The notes below the pieces were generated by a model. That model was given only the letters and a program-made list of their open reading frames with translations. It was not told the DNA's origin and searched no databases. From NCBI GenBank assembly GCA_016743235.1, contig VRZD01000031.1:19374-83373 (forward strand): DNA of 64,000 nt, read 5' to 3'. Source of the DNA: Pantanalinema sp. GBBB05. GTDB taxonomy: Bacteria > Cyanobacteriota > Cyanobacteriia > Leptolyngbyales > Leptolyngbyaceae. The translations under genes and the position numbers were made by a program. Of this stretch, positions 37,369 to 46,000 are shown piece by piece (position 1 is the first letter of the stretch; each line of letters opens with the position of its first letter).

Positions 37369-38035
37369 CCGGATTCAAGCGATAGCCCATGCCATACACT
37401 GTTTCTAACCAACTAAACACACCTACCACCTGTAGCCGTTGCCGTAAACGGCGCACTAAAGCCGTAATCGCATTACTTTCTGGTTCGCTACCCCATTCCC
37501 ATAAAGCCTGTTCAATTTGGTTACGGGAAAGCACTTGCCGGGGGTGACGCATCAAATACTCCAGCAATTGAAACTCACGGGTAGACAGTTGTAGACTGCA
37601 CCCATCTCTCTCAATTGTTAGCGTTGGTAGATGCAGCGCCAAATCTTCCACCTGCAAGATATCTCCCTTCCAGAGCGGCGATCGTCGTCCCAAGGCGCGG
37701 ACTCGGGCTAGCAGTTCAAACACATCCGCCGGTTTTACCAGATAATCATCGGCTCCAGCATCTAAACCATTGATCCGATCGGCAATGGCATCTTTGGCTG
37801 TCAACATCAGCACTGGAGTTGTTTTCCCTAAATGGCGGTGTTGTTGACAAAGATTTAATCCACTGACTTGAGGCAATAGCCAATCTAAGATCAGTAAGTC
37901 ATAATCCCGCTGGGATAACATCCATTGAGCGATCGCACCATCTCTTACACCATCTACAATATGTCCTGCCTGTGAAAGGGCTGCCTGCAACGGTTCTAAT
38001 TGATTGATATCATCTTCCACCAGCAGAATCCGCAT
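37355..38035 (-). CDS. OmpR-family response regulator (RppA/NrsR-like)
   Basis: About 226 residues. Start chosen at ATG 38035 (MRILLVEDD), where family alignments begin; the frame allows ATG 38050. Receiver domain: acidic pair E7-D8-D9, phospho-acceptor D51 in LLILDWLLPQ, and Lys in YLVKPAD. The C-terminal winged helix has LSTREFQLLEYLMRHPRQVLS and the ITALVRRLRQRL recognition helix. It overlaps its kinase by 14 bp and is phosphorylated by it. Divergent from a small membrane protein. Confidence 0.95.
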   Translation of the reverse strand: MRILLVEDDINQLEPLQAALSQAGHIVDGVRDGAIAQWMLSQRDYDLLILDWLLPQVSGLNLCQQHRHLGKTTPVLMLTAKDAIADRINGLDAGADDYLVKPADVFELLARVRALGRRSPLWKGDILQVEDLALHLPTLTIERDGCSLQLSTREFQLLEYLMRHPRQVLSRNQIEQALWEWGSEPESNAITALVRRLRQRLQVVGVFSWLETVYGMGYRLNPDVQS

Positions 38036-38160
38036 GAGTCGAATATCCATTCTGCAAGATGGATGTTAAAGCAGTCAACTTTGGAAAGCATCCCTCACAG
38101 GTTGGATTTGAGTGCCGTCATAGCAAATTAAGATGACTATACTCTTTAAATCATTTTCCT

Positions 38161-38550
38161 ATGGCTTCCTCCCGCTCCCTGAAACTGCTCCACCGCATTG
38201 GTTGGGAATTCTGGCTACCTCTCCCTATAATTGCAGTCCTATTTTGGTTTGTTGGGAATTTTATGACCGCCCAGGTTTTAAGTCGTCCTTATGATTCCAT
38301 TCACAAACTTCAAGCCGACCCACAGTTGGACTTCAAGGTATCTGTGAGCATCCTAGCCATCAATGCCAAAATTGATCAAAAACGGGAAGTCACCACTATT
38401 TTGATTAGAACTACAGACGCACACCTGAAGAAGCTGGAATATGAATTCCCGACGACTGAAACTGATCAGGTAGAAACAGCCCTTGCCCAAGAGTTGAAAA
38501 TGTCTACGGATACTATCCGAAAAATTATCAGCTATCGGATTAAAGACTAA
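38161..38550 (+). CDS. Small single-pass membrane protein, unknown function
   Basis: A 129-residue protein I do not recognise. One membrane helix at about residues 18-38 (FWLPLPIIAVLFWFVGNFM) is preceded by basic residues. A soluble domain of about 90 residues follows, with alternating beta-like stretches (FKVSVSILAINAKI, EVTTILIRTT). It is divergent from the response-regulator operon and overlaps the 3' end of the SOD gene by 4 bp. The divergent promoter suggests possible control by that two-component system. Confidence 0.8.
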   Translation: MASSRSLKLLHRIGWEFWLPLPIIAVLFWFVGNFMTAQVLSRPYDSIHKLQADPQLDFKVSVSILAINAKIDQKREVTTILIRTTDAHLKKLEYEFPTTETDQVETALAQELKMSTDTIRKIISYRIKD

Positions 38551-39320
38551 CGTTGAGATGCCCGTTGCCAGCGCCGATTTACTTCCTGCCAGTTCACCAC
38601 ATTCCACCAGTTGCTCAGGTATTCCGCTCGACGATTTTGATAGCGCAAATAATAAGCATGTTCCCAAACATCATTTCCTAGAAGTGGAAAGTTTCCTGTT
38701 GTGATCGGGTTATCCTGGTTAGGAGTTGTGGTAATTTGCAGTTGACCTTGAGGATTGCGAACTAACCATACCCAGCCACTGCCAAAGCGATCGCCCCCAG
38801 CTTGGTTAAATTGCTTTCTAAAGTTGTCAAAACTACCAAAACTTTGATTGATAGCCTGAGCAATTTCTCCGGTGGGTTGTCCACCCCCATTAGGACTCAT
38901 AATTTGCCAGAAGATCGTGTGATTAAGGTGACCTCCAGCATTATTCTGCACAGTCGTGCGGATAGCCTCTGGTAGACTGTTGAGATCTCGCAACAATGCT
39001 TCTACACTACGATTTTGTAAATTGGGTTGCTGCGTTAAGGCGGCATTCAGATTCTCAACATAGGCAGCATGATGACGATCGTGATGTAGTTTCATGGTTT
39101 CTGCATCGATCGCTGTTGCCAATGCGCCATAATCATACGGTAACGGTGGCAGTTGAGCTGGATTAGCACTCAGTTCCCCCTCTGATGAAGCTACCGCAGT
39201 GGGTTGGATAGTTGGAGCTGGGATCTGTGCCTGCGGACTTGTTTGACAGGAAATGAGTAACAGTAATAGGGCAGCTCCTGCTACTAAAAATCGGATGGAA
39301 CGGGTTAAATGGTTCTTCAT
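38547..39320 (-). CDS. sodA: Superoxide dismutase (Mn-type), predicted lipoprotein
   Basis: Fe/Mn superoxide dismutase, about 257 residues, starting at ATG 39320 with AGGA upstream. A classical lipoprotein signal ends LLLLLISC, giving Cys25 as the lipidated residue, then a 40-residue linker. Metal ligands are His in KLHHDRHHAAYVENLN, His in GGHLNHTIFW, Asp in GNDVWEHAYYLRY and the nearby His. PNQDNP supplies the Gln that marks manganese enzymes over iron ones. It disproportionates superoxide outside the cytoplasm, at a membrane. Cyanobacteria with membrane-bound MnSOD are known. A ruined catalase gene lies nearby. Confidence 0.93.
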   Translation of the reverse strand: MKNHLTRSIRFLVAGAALLLLLISCQTSPQAQIPAPTIQPTAVASSEGELSANPAQLPPLPYDYGALATAIDAETMKLHHDRHHAAYVENLNAALTQQPNLQNRSVEALLRDLNSLPEAIRTTVQNNAGGHLNHTIFWQIMSPNGGGQPTGEIAQAINQSFGSFDNFRKQFNQAGGDRFGSGWVWLVRNPQGQLQITTTPNQDNPITTGNFPLLGNDVWEHAYYLRYQNRRAEYLSNWWNVVNWQEVNRRWQRASQR

Positions 39321-39477
39321 TACTATCCTTTGCTTTAAAGAGGTAAACACAACTGGCTTAGCTCTACCTTTGACGACAAATATGATACAAAAGTGACACT
39401 TCTAAAGACTAGTTGTCGATGTGGCTGGAGAACTCTTGCGATCGTAATCCTTTCTAACCTGAGATCACGATTTTAGC

Positions 39478-40113
39478 CTAGACTGCAAGTACTTGATGGA
39501 GTAGCCAGAAAACCAACAAGTGGAGTGGATAGAACAGGTAAAACCAACGGGCTTGTTGCCCTCGTTGATGATTAGCTAGATACAACAGGAATGGGGCAAA
39601 AACGGCTGGAAATTGCAGGGTGGCAAAATTTGGAGCAATCATCACCAAACCCAGGTGAAGCCCAATCCATCCCGCCCACCATACAGCGCTGATTTGCAAC
39701 CTATGAATTAACGCGATCGCGACAATCCCGTAAGCCCGATACTCTAGGAGCAGCCATTGGGCGATCGTGCCGCCTAATAACCAAATCAGCAGTTGCCATT
39801 GAGGAAATGCTCTCACCAGCCGCAGACACAATAATCCCAGCAATAGAGTAAAGAGAATATTCCCCTGCGATGTGCGAAATAATTGCCAAAAGATTGGCTG
39901 AGAGAGGATTCCCAGGAGCAACAGACGCAGACCATATTGCCCAAAGTTTCGAGTATATTGTTCTCCGTCAACGAGCAGCAGAATAAAAAGGGGAAAGCTA
40001 AAGCGTCCGACAATGCGGAAAATAGCCATGCTGGGAAAAAAAATGGCTCCAATATGATCCACCAGCATTAACATCGCTGCCAACAGTTTAATTTGGTAGT
40101 TGTTCAGCGTCAT
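39478..40113 (-). CDS. TraX-family membrane protein
   Basis: A 211-residue integral membrane protein with about seven hydrophobic segments. The start MTLNNYQIKLLAAMLMLVDH and RIVGRFSFPLFILLLVDG are characteristic of TraX, the family whose founder N-acetylates F-pilin. In non-conjugative genomes such proteins are probably membrane acyltransferases; no pilin or transfer gene is near. It stands alone. The family call is fairly firm, the function is not. Confidence 0.88.
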   Translation of the reverse strand: MTLNNYQIKLLAAMLMLVDHIGAIFFPSMAIFRIVGRFSFPLFILLLVDGEQYTRNFGQYGLRLLLLGILSQPIFWQLFRTSQGNILFTLLLGLLCLRLVRAFPQWQLLIWLLGGTIAQWLLLEYRAYGIVAIALIHRLQISAVWWAGWIGLHLGLVMIAPNFATLQFPAVFAPFLLYLANHQRGQQARWFYLFYPLHLLVFWLLHQVLAV

Positions 40114-40193
40114 GCCGTGATTATGGAGCCAATCCGCAGTTCGGTAAACGACAGCAACTCAATTTAGGATAGCGCCTCTAGTCATGACAGCCC

Positions 40194-40815
40194 TTAAGCT
40201 GGAACTCGTTCTTTTTGAGTTCGGTGCCAGTGGCGATGTTGGGCGATCGCAGTGATAAATTGTTGACTGACATCTGCAATGGCACCATACCGCGTGGTGA
40301 TGACTCCGTTATTGGCAGCAATGCGTCCATCTTGATCTGCCAATTCTGCTCCTACGATATCAGAGGCTTGCAGTAGTTCTACCCCTTCACCCGTTGCCGC
40401 GATCGCCTTACCATGCCGAAATGCTTCGTACATCCCGCACGGTATCCGCAGAACCCCGGAACCCAACCACGGTGGAGAACCGCACAAAGACTGGAGTTTT
40501 CACAGCTGGATCTTGGAGGAAACGGGCTTTCGTAAATTCTGCCATTGACTCATAGACCTGGAAATAACCATGCGCTCCTGATCCCCTGGCATGAACCACC
40601 CGTTCTGGAATCCGTTCATGGTCGAAGTGAGTCATCTTCTCCCGGAAGTGGAAATCTTCCATGAGCGTCGGACCCCGTTCTCCGGCTTTGAGAGAATTAT
40701 CGGTGTCATCAATGCGGATCCCCTGATTGGTGGCCAAATGTTCTCCCGATTCGCGGCGGAACGCTTCCAATTGCTCATCTTTGCGGGATTCATTCATGCC
40801 ATTCTGTTCTGCCAT
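40194..40815 (-). pseudogene. katE: Catalase (KatE/HPII type) with a large internal deletion
   Basis: Two catalase ends are joined. From 40815 the frame gives the N-terminus of a large-subunit monofunctional catalase, including the active-site His in VVHARGSGAHGYF and VRFSTVVGFRGSADTVRDVR. Immediately after this, about 40430, the sequence jumps in another frame to the KatE C-terminus: EAFRHGKAIAATGEGVELL, GVITTRYG and FITAIAQHRHWHR, ending at TAA 40194. The middle, normally some 450-550 residues with the proximal haem Tyr and distal Asn, is gone. The junction is also out of frame, so no catalase can be made. Confidence 0.9.
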
Positions 40816-41298
40816 AGTGCCCTCTTCCGTTTACAGGCTGATAGACACACCCTGTGCTATCTCAAGGCTTGATGAGAAATGTGACAGAAAAATGACAGGC
40901 ATAGACCCTGACTTTGACTGGCAGAACGGATTTCATCATTCAGGGTAAAAGCAATCATTATGTTTAGGGCAATTATCAGCAATGGAAAAGTACCAAGTTG
41001 CCATTAGGTTAAAAACAACTCTTTAAGATCCCGACTACAAACAGATGAATTGAGTCTATCTCCCATTGGGATTACGTAAAGTTAGGTAAAGTAACGAGCA
41101 ACTATCCCTGACCATTGGTTGGGTGATTGGATATAGTTGTATTAAGTGTTCCTAGTTCTATAGATCAAAGAAATAAGCTGACGGTTCAGTATAATTTCGT
41201 ATTTATTAAAGTTGACAAAATTTTTATGATTAGAGATAAATATATCTCTAAAAAAATGCTCTTTAGTCTCCTGTTGCTACTGAGTAAGCAGGTCTTCT
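40816..41298. other. Intergenic: upstream of the catalase remnant and the diguanylate cyclase gene
   Basis: About 480 bp between divergently oriented genes. It carries the remnant katE upstream region and the promoter of the GAF-GGDEF gene. A 61-codon open frame at 41127-41312 looks spurious. Confidence 0.5.
41212..41240 (+). promoter_or_regulatory. Sigma70-type promoter candidate of the GGDEF gene
   Basis: A perfect -35 TTGACA (41212-41217), 17-nt spacer and GATAAA (41235-41240, four of six matches to TATAAT) lie about 60 nt before the ATG at 41299. Confidence 0.45.
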
Positions 41299-42423
41299 AT
41301 GAACTCTTCTGAGCACATTGCTATCGCCTCTAACCCTGAACCGCCGTCACTGTTGTACGTACAAGCAATGAGGCGGCTGATTACAGTCGTGCAAGAGCTC
41401 TCTCTGGCTCATAGTTTAGAAGCAATCATGGCGATCGTGCGGGTAGCCGCAAGGGAGTTGGCTCAGGCAGATGGCGCTACCTTTGTCTTGAAAGATAAAG
41501 ACCAGTGTTTCTACGCTGATGAGGATGCGATCGCACCGCTGTGGAAAGGGCAACGGTTTCCGATGAAGATCTGTATCGGGGGTTGGACCATGCAGTATCG
41601 TCAACCTGTCGTTATTGAAAACATTTATGGCGACGAACGCATTCCCTTTGCTGCCTATCAGCCTACCTTTATCAAAAGTCTGGCAATGGTGCCGATCCGG
41701 ACAGTTGATCCGATTGGAGCGATTGGTGTGTATTGGGCACAGTATCATCAACCCACATCAGAGGAGATTGAGCTACTCCAAGCGTTAGCCGATACAACTG
41801 CCGTTGCGATGGAAAATGTTCAGATCTATGCTGAACTGGAGCAACGGGTAAAAGATCGAACGGTGGAATTGGAGTTTGCGAATGCGCAACTGAGGGAAGA
41901 AGTCAGGGAACGGAAAAAGGCAGAAGCGATCATTCAACAATTATCGCTGACAGACGAATTAACAGGGCTGAATAATCGGCGTGGTTTTCTTCTATTAGCA
42001 GAGCAGCAGTTGAAACTAGCTCATCGAGTTAATGCCTCAGTGTGCCTGTTGTTCATTGATCTTGACGGGCTGAAGCAGGTGAATGATCAATTAGGGCATG
42101 AAATGGGCGATCGCTTGATTGTGGATGCAGCACAAGTATTGAAACAAACCTTTCGCGAATCGGATATCATCGCTCGACTCGGCGGAGATGAGTTCGCCGT
42201 ATTTGTGCCAGGATGTGGCATGGGACATGATGTGTTGAATCGTTTACAGCGGCAGGTTGTCCAGTTTAACCAAGCGGGTGAGCATCCCTATAACTTATCG
42301 ATGAGTATTGGGTTAGCGCTCTGCCAAGCTGATGCCACAACTTCCTTGGAACAGATGATTGCCCAAGCTGATGAGCTGATGTATAAACAGAAACGCATTA
42401 AACAAGGTCATAGGGTTCAATAA
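41299..42423 (+). CDS. GAF-domain diguanylate cyclase
   Basis: A 374-residue soluble protein. GAF domain at about residues 25-175, a short coiled coil, then a GGDEF domain at 205-370. The catalytic motif RLGGDEF is at about 293-300. The inhibitory I-site RESD lies five residues before GGDEF, so product inhibition is expected. It makes cyclic di-GMP from two GTP under a GAF ligand or light signal. The GAF lacks an obvious bilin-Cys. AGCAGG precedes the ATG. It is followed by the c-di-GMP turnover fusion at 43066. Confidence 0.95.
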   Translation: MNSSEHIAIASNPEPPSLLYVQAMRRLITVVQELSLAHSLEAIMAIVRVAARELAQADGATFVLKDKDQCFYADEDAIAPLWKGQRFPMKICIGGWTMQYRQPVVIENIYGDERIPFAAYQPTFIKSLAMVPIRTVDPIGAIGVYWAQYHQPTSEEIELLQALADTTAVAMENVQIYAELEQRVKDRTVELEFANAQLREEVRERKKAEAIIQQLSLTDELTGLNNRRGFLLLAEQQLKLAHRVNASVCLLFIDLDGLKQVNDQLGHEMGDRLIVDAAQVLKQTFRESDIIARLGGDEFAVFVPGCGMGHDVLNRLQRQVVQFNQAGEHPYNLSMSIGLALCQADATTSLEQMIAQADELMYKQKRIKQGHRVQ

Positions 42424-42550
42424 CTTCAACCTCTCCTGAGTCTAGGGTTTCATCCGCTATCAGGATTTCGATCGCTGCCAGGTTGGTATAGGCTCCTACT
42501 CCGAGGTAAATGATCATTTTCAGTGCTGGAATGAGTTCAGAATGGAGCAT
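42398..42550 (-). CDS. Possible small protein (50 aa), overlapping the GGDEF 3' end
   Basis: On the minus strand ATG 42550 opens a 50-residue frame ending at TAA 42398, overlapping the GGDEF gene's end by 26 bp. The composition is protein-like, e.g. LKMIIYLGVGAYTNLAAIE, then an acidic tail. There is no ribosome site, and an in-frame stop lies just before the ATG. It could be a real small protein, a remnant or chance. No family recognised. Confidence 0.3.
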   Translation of the reverse strand: MLHSELIPALKMIIYLGVGAYTNLAAIEILIADETLDSGEVEVIEPYDLV

Positions 42551-42648
42551 CTAGTGGAAACACTGCTCTGCGGTCTGCCCAGCCCGTTGCGCGACACCTG
42601 GATATCAGCTAGCCAATTACCCTGAATTTCGATAGATATTCAGTCCAT

Positions 42649-42780
42649 TCACTTAGACTCATCTGGCGAATTCAAATGTGCTCGCATCCATTTGATTGAT
42701 TCGGGAGTATCCTTTAACACCCAGCGGTTGATTGGCAAGCGACCGACCTTCACTCCTGTTCTTGCATCATTTCTTGTCAA
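42649..42780 (-). CDS. Possible small basic protein (43 aa)
   Basis: On the minus strand a TTG start (42780) with GGAG 9 nt upstream gives 43 residues ending at TGA 42649, including VGRLPINRWVLKDTPESIKW. The spacing is good, but the start codon is weak and no family is recognised. With the ORF at 42398-42550 it may represent a decayed small gene. Confidence 0.3.
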   Translation of the reverse strand: MTRNDARTGVKVGRLPINRWVLKDTPESIKWMRAHLNSPDESK

Positions 42781-42910
42781 TCTCTATCACTCCAAGCAAG
42801 CAATGGCACTGCATATTGAAAAGCGGATTGTAGGTAAAAGTGTTACCCCTGAATAGGGCTGGAGGTAGGCAGGGAAACCTAGGGAAGAAAGGTGAAAGCT
42901 TTTTTAACTG

Positions 42911-42926
42911 ACCATTGATCAATGGT
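42911..42926. promoter_or_regulatory. Palindrome ACCATTGATCAATGGT
   Basis: A perfect 16-bp palindrome 139 nt upstream of the giant kinase gene at 43066. The surrounding 42424-43065 region otherwise holds only the two doubtful small ORFs. A dimeric operator is plausible. Confidence 0.45.
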
Positions 42927-43065
42927 TAACGATATTACCTTAGGACGGAACCAATTCTGTATCTATCGCCATGAGCCAGCATAATTCAGACTGACATGGC
43001 ACACTAGGGATTACTCCCTGTTTGGTTATTAATCTGACGTTTAATCTGCAAGTTGAATACCCCTT

Positions 43066-46000
43066 ATGGCGGAACTGCTCGGATACCAAATTCTTGATCA
43101 ACTTTATACAAGCACTAAAACTTTAGTTTATCGCTGCCAGCGTCAAGCGGAGCCTCAATCAGTGATCATCAAACTGATGCAGAATGAGTATCCTAGCTTC
43201 ACTGAGTTAGTCCGGTTCCGTAATCAATTTATTATTGCACAAGCGCTAAACCTCCGGAATATTGTTCAGCACTATCGCTTAGAGCTCTACCGTAACGGCT
43301 ATGCTCTGATTATGGAGGATTTCGGCGGCATTTCTCTCAAACAGTGGATGGAGAGAAGACAAGCTGAGCAAAAAAATGCTCATTTGTTGGATGATTTTCT
43401 CGATGTGGCGATTCAAATGGCTCATATTCTTGAGCATCTCTATCATCATCGGGTGATTCACAAAGATATTAAACCATCTAACATTCTAATTAATCCAGAA
43501 ACCCGTCAAGTTAAACTAATTGACTTTAGTATTGCCTCGCTGCTACCACGAGAAACCCAAGAGATTCAAAATCTCAACATTTTAGAAGGAACGCTGGCTT
43601 ACATTTCTCCCGAGCAGACTGGGCGGATGAACCGGGGAATTGACTACCGCACAGACTTCTACTCACTGGGTGCTACATTCTATGAACTGCTAACGGGAAA
43701 GTTGCCATTCCAGTCCGACGACCCGCTGGAACTCGTCCATAGCCACATTGCCAAAGTTCCACCTGCTGTACATACGCTGAATGCCGCGATTCCAATTGGG
43801 CTATCCGCGATCGTGAGCAAACTAATGGAAAAAAATGCAGAAGCGCGCTATCAAAGTGCAGCAGGACTCCTGCATGACCTGGAAATCTGCCGCGAGCAAT
43901 GGCAGACAACTAACACGATTCAATTTTTTGAATTGGGGCAGCGGGATGTCAGCGATCGCTTCCTGATCCCTGAACAGCTTTATGGACGAGATGCCGAGGT
44001 TCGAACCTTACTGGATGCCTTTGATCGGGTCAGTGGTCAGTGCTTACCCACCAATGATCATAGTGGTTACGAAGATGCTGTGCCAACATCAATGGTAGCG
44101 AGTGATTTACCTGAGGCAGGGCAAATTACCAATGAGCAAGAACAAGGGACTGTTGCCCAAGTCCGCAGTGAACTAATTCTTGTGGCTGGAGTCTCGGGGA
44201 TTGGCAAAACTGCCGTTGTGAATGAAGTTCATAAACCGATCGCACGGCAGCGAGGTTACTTCATCAGGGGCAAATTTGATCAGTTCAACCGCAACATTCC
44301 CTTTTCCGCCTTTGTACAAGCGTTTCGTGATTTGATGGGGCAACTGCTGAGTGAATCGGATGCGCAACTGGCGGTATGGAAAGCCAGGATTCTGCAAGCC
44401 ATCGGTGACAACGGGCAACTCCTCATTGAGGTAATTCCTGAACTCGAACGAATTGTTGGCAAACAACCACCTGTGTCAGAACTCTCGGGAGGCGCGGCAC
44501 AGAATCGGTTTAATCTGTTGTTGCAGAAATTTATTCAGGTGTTTACAACACCAGAGCATCCCTTAGTGGTCTTTCTGGATGATTTGCAATGGGCAGATTT
44601 TGCCTCTCTAAAACTGATGCAGTTGCTGATGAGCGAATCCCAGAATGGTTACCTGCTAGTGATCGGAGCCTATCGGGATAATGAAGTATCGCCAGCTCAC
44701 TCGTTAATGTTGACCCTGGATGAGATCAAGCAAGCTGGCACTCAACCAACCACGATCGCGCTCACCCCTCTCGATCTATTGAGTTTAAATCAACTGGTTG
44801 CAGACACCCTGAGCTGTGCAGCTGAGCTTGCCCAACCGTTGACAGAATTGGTGTATCAGAAAACCCAAGGCAATGCCTTTTTTGCCACACAGTTTCTTAA
44901 GGCATTGCATCAAGATGGCTTAATTACCTTTGATGCATCGTCGGGTCATTGGCAGTGTGACATTACCCAAGTGCGAGCCGCCGCCCTAACAGATGATGTG
45001 GTGGAATTTATGGCACAGCAGTTGCAGAAACTGCCTCTAGAAACTCAAACTGTGCTGAAATTAGCGGCTTGCATTGGCAACCAGTCCGATTTAGCAACAT
45101 TGACAATTGTTTCAGAGGCTTCCGAGCTGGAAACAGCCACTGCTCTCTGGTATGCCTTGCAAGAGGGGCTAATTCTACCGCAAAGCCATGTGTATAAATT
45201 TTATGTGAGTACAGAGCAGAGCATTCCCCAAACGACATTGGCTACTGTATCTCCTACAGTGACTTATCGGTTTTTGCACGATCGCGTTCAACAAGCCGCC
45301 TATTCTCTAATTCCCGCTGGGGAACGGGAGATCGTGCATTACCGGATTGGACAACGATTACTCCAACAGATTTCACCCGCAGCCAGAGAAGACCGCATTT
45401 TTGAACTAGTCAATCAGTTGAACTATGGCGTTGCCTTGATTACAACCCAAACGAAACGGGATGAACTAGCGCAACTTAACCTCGCTGCATGTCGCAAAGC
45501 AAGAACAGCAACCGCTTATCAAGCCGCTCGGGACTATGCTGTGACTGGACTGTCATTATTAGGTGAAGCAACCTGGCAGCGACAATACTCACTGACCTTA
45601 GCTTTGCATGAATTAGCTGCCGAGGTTGCCTGGTTATGTGGGGATTTTCCGCAGATGGAGGGTTGGATTGACACCACGATTCAGCAGGCAAAAACACCCC
45701 TCGATCGCGTCCAAGTTGATCAAGTAAAAATCCGCTCACTCAACGCTCGCAACGATTTTCCGGCGGCGATTGCTACCGGTCAAGCTGTCCTGCAACTGCT
45801 CGGCGTTAGCCTACCTGATGGCTCAACCCGTCAAGATATTCAACAGGCGAGACAGGAAATCAATACCTTGATTGGCGATCGCACCGTTGAGGAATTAGTG
45901 CACCTGCCGAAAATGACCGATGCCCAAGCGCTAGCGATGATGCAGATTGCAGATAGTATGCTGCCTGCCTGTTATATGACCGGCTCACCGCTTTATCCCC

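Noticed and set aside
40194..40815. Catalase disruption as a simple sequencing frameshift
   Set aside because: Not just one base is off: several hundred central residues of the protein are absent.
41127..41312. A 61-codon plus-strand frame before the GGDEF gene
   Set aside because: It overlaps a good promoter and the GGDEF start, and the AT-rich codons look non-coding.
42626..42853. A 76-codon open run on the plus strand
   Set aside because: No usable start codon at its beginning and no similarity noted; the minus strand is a better candidate here.
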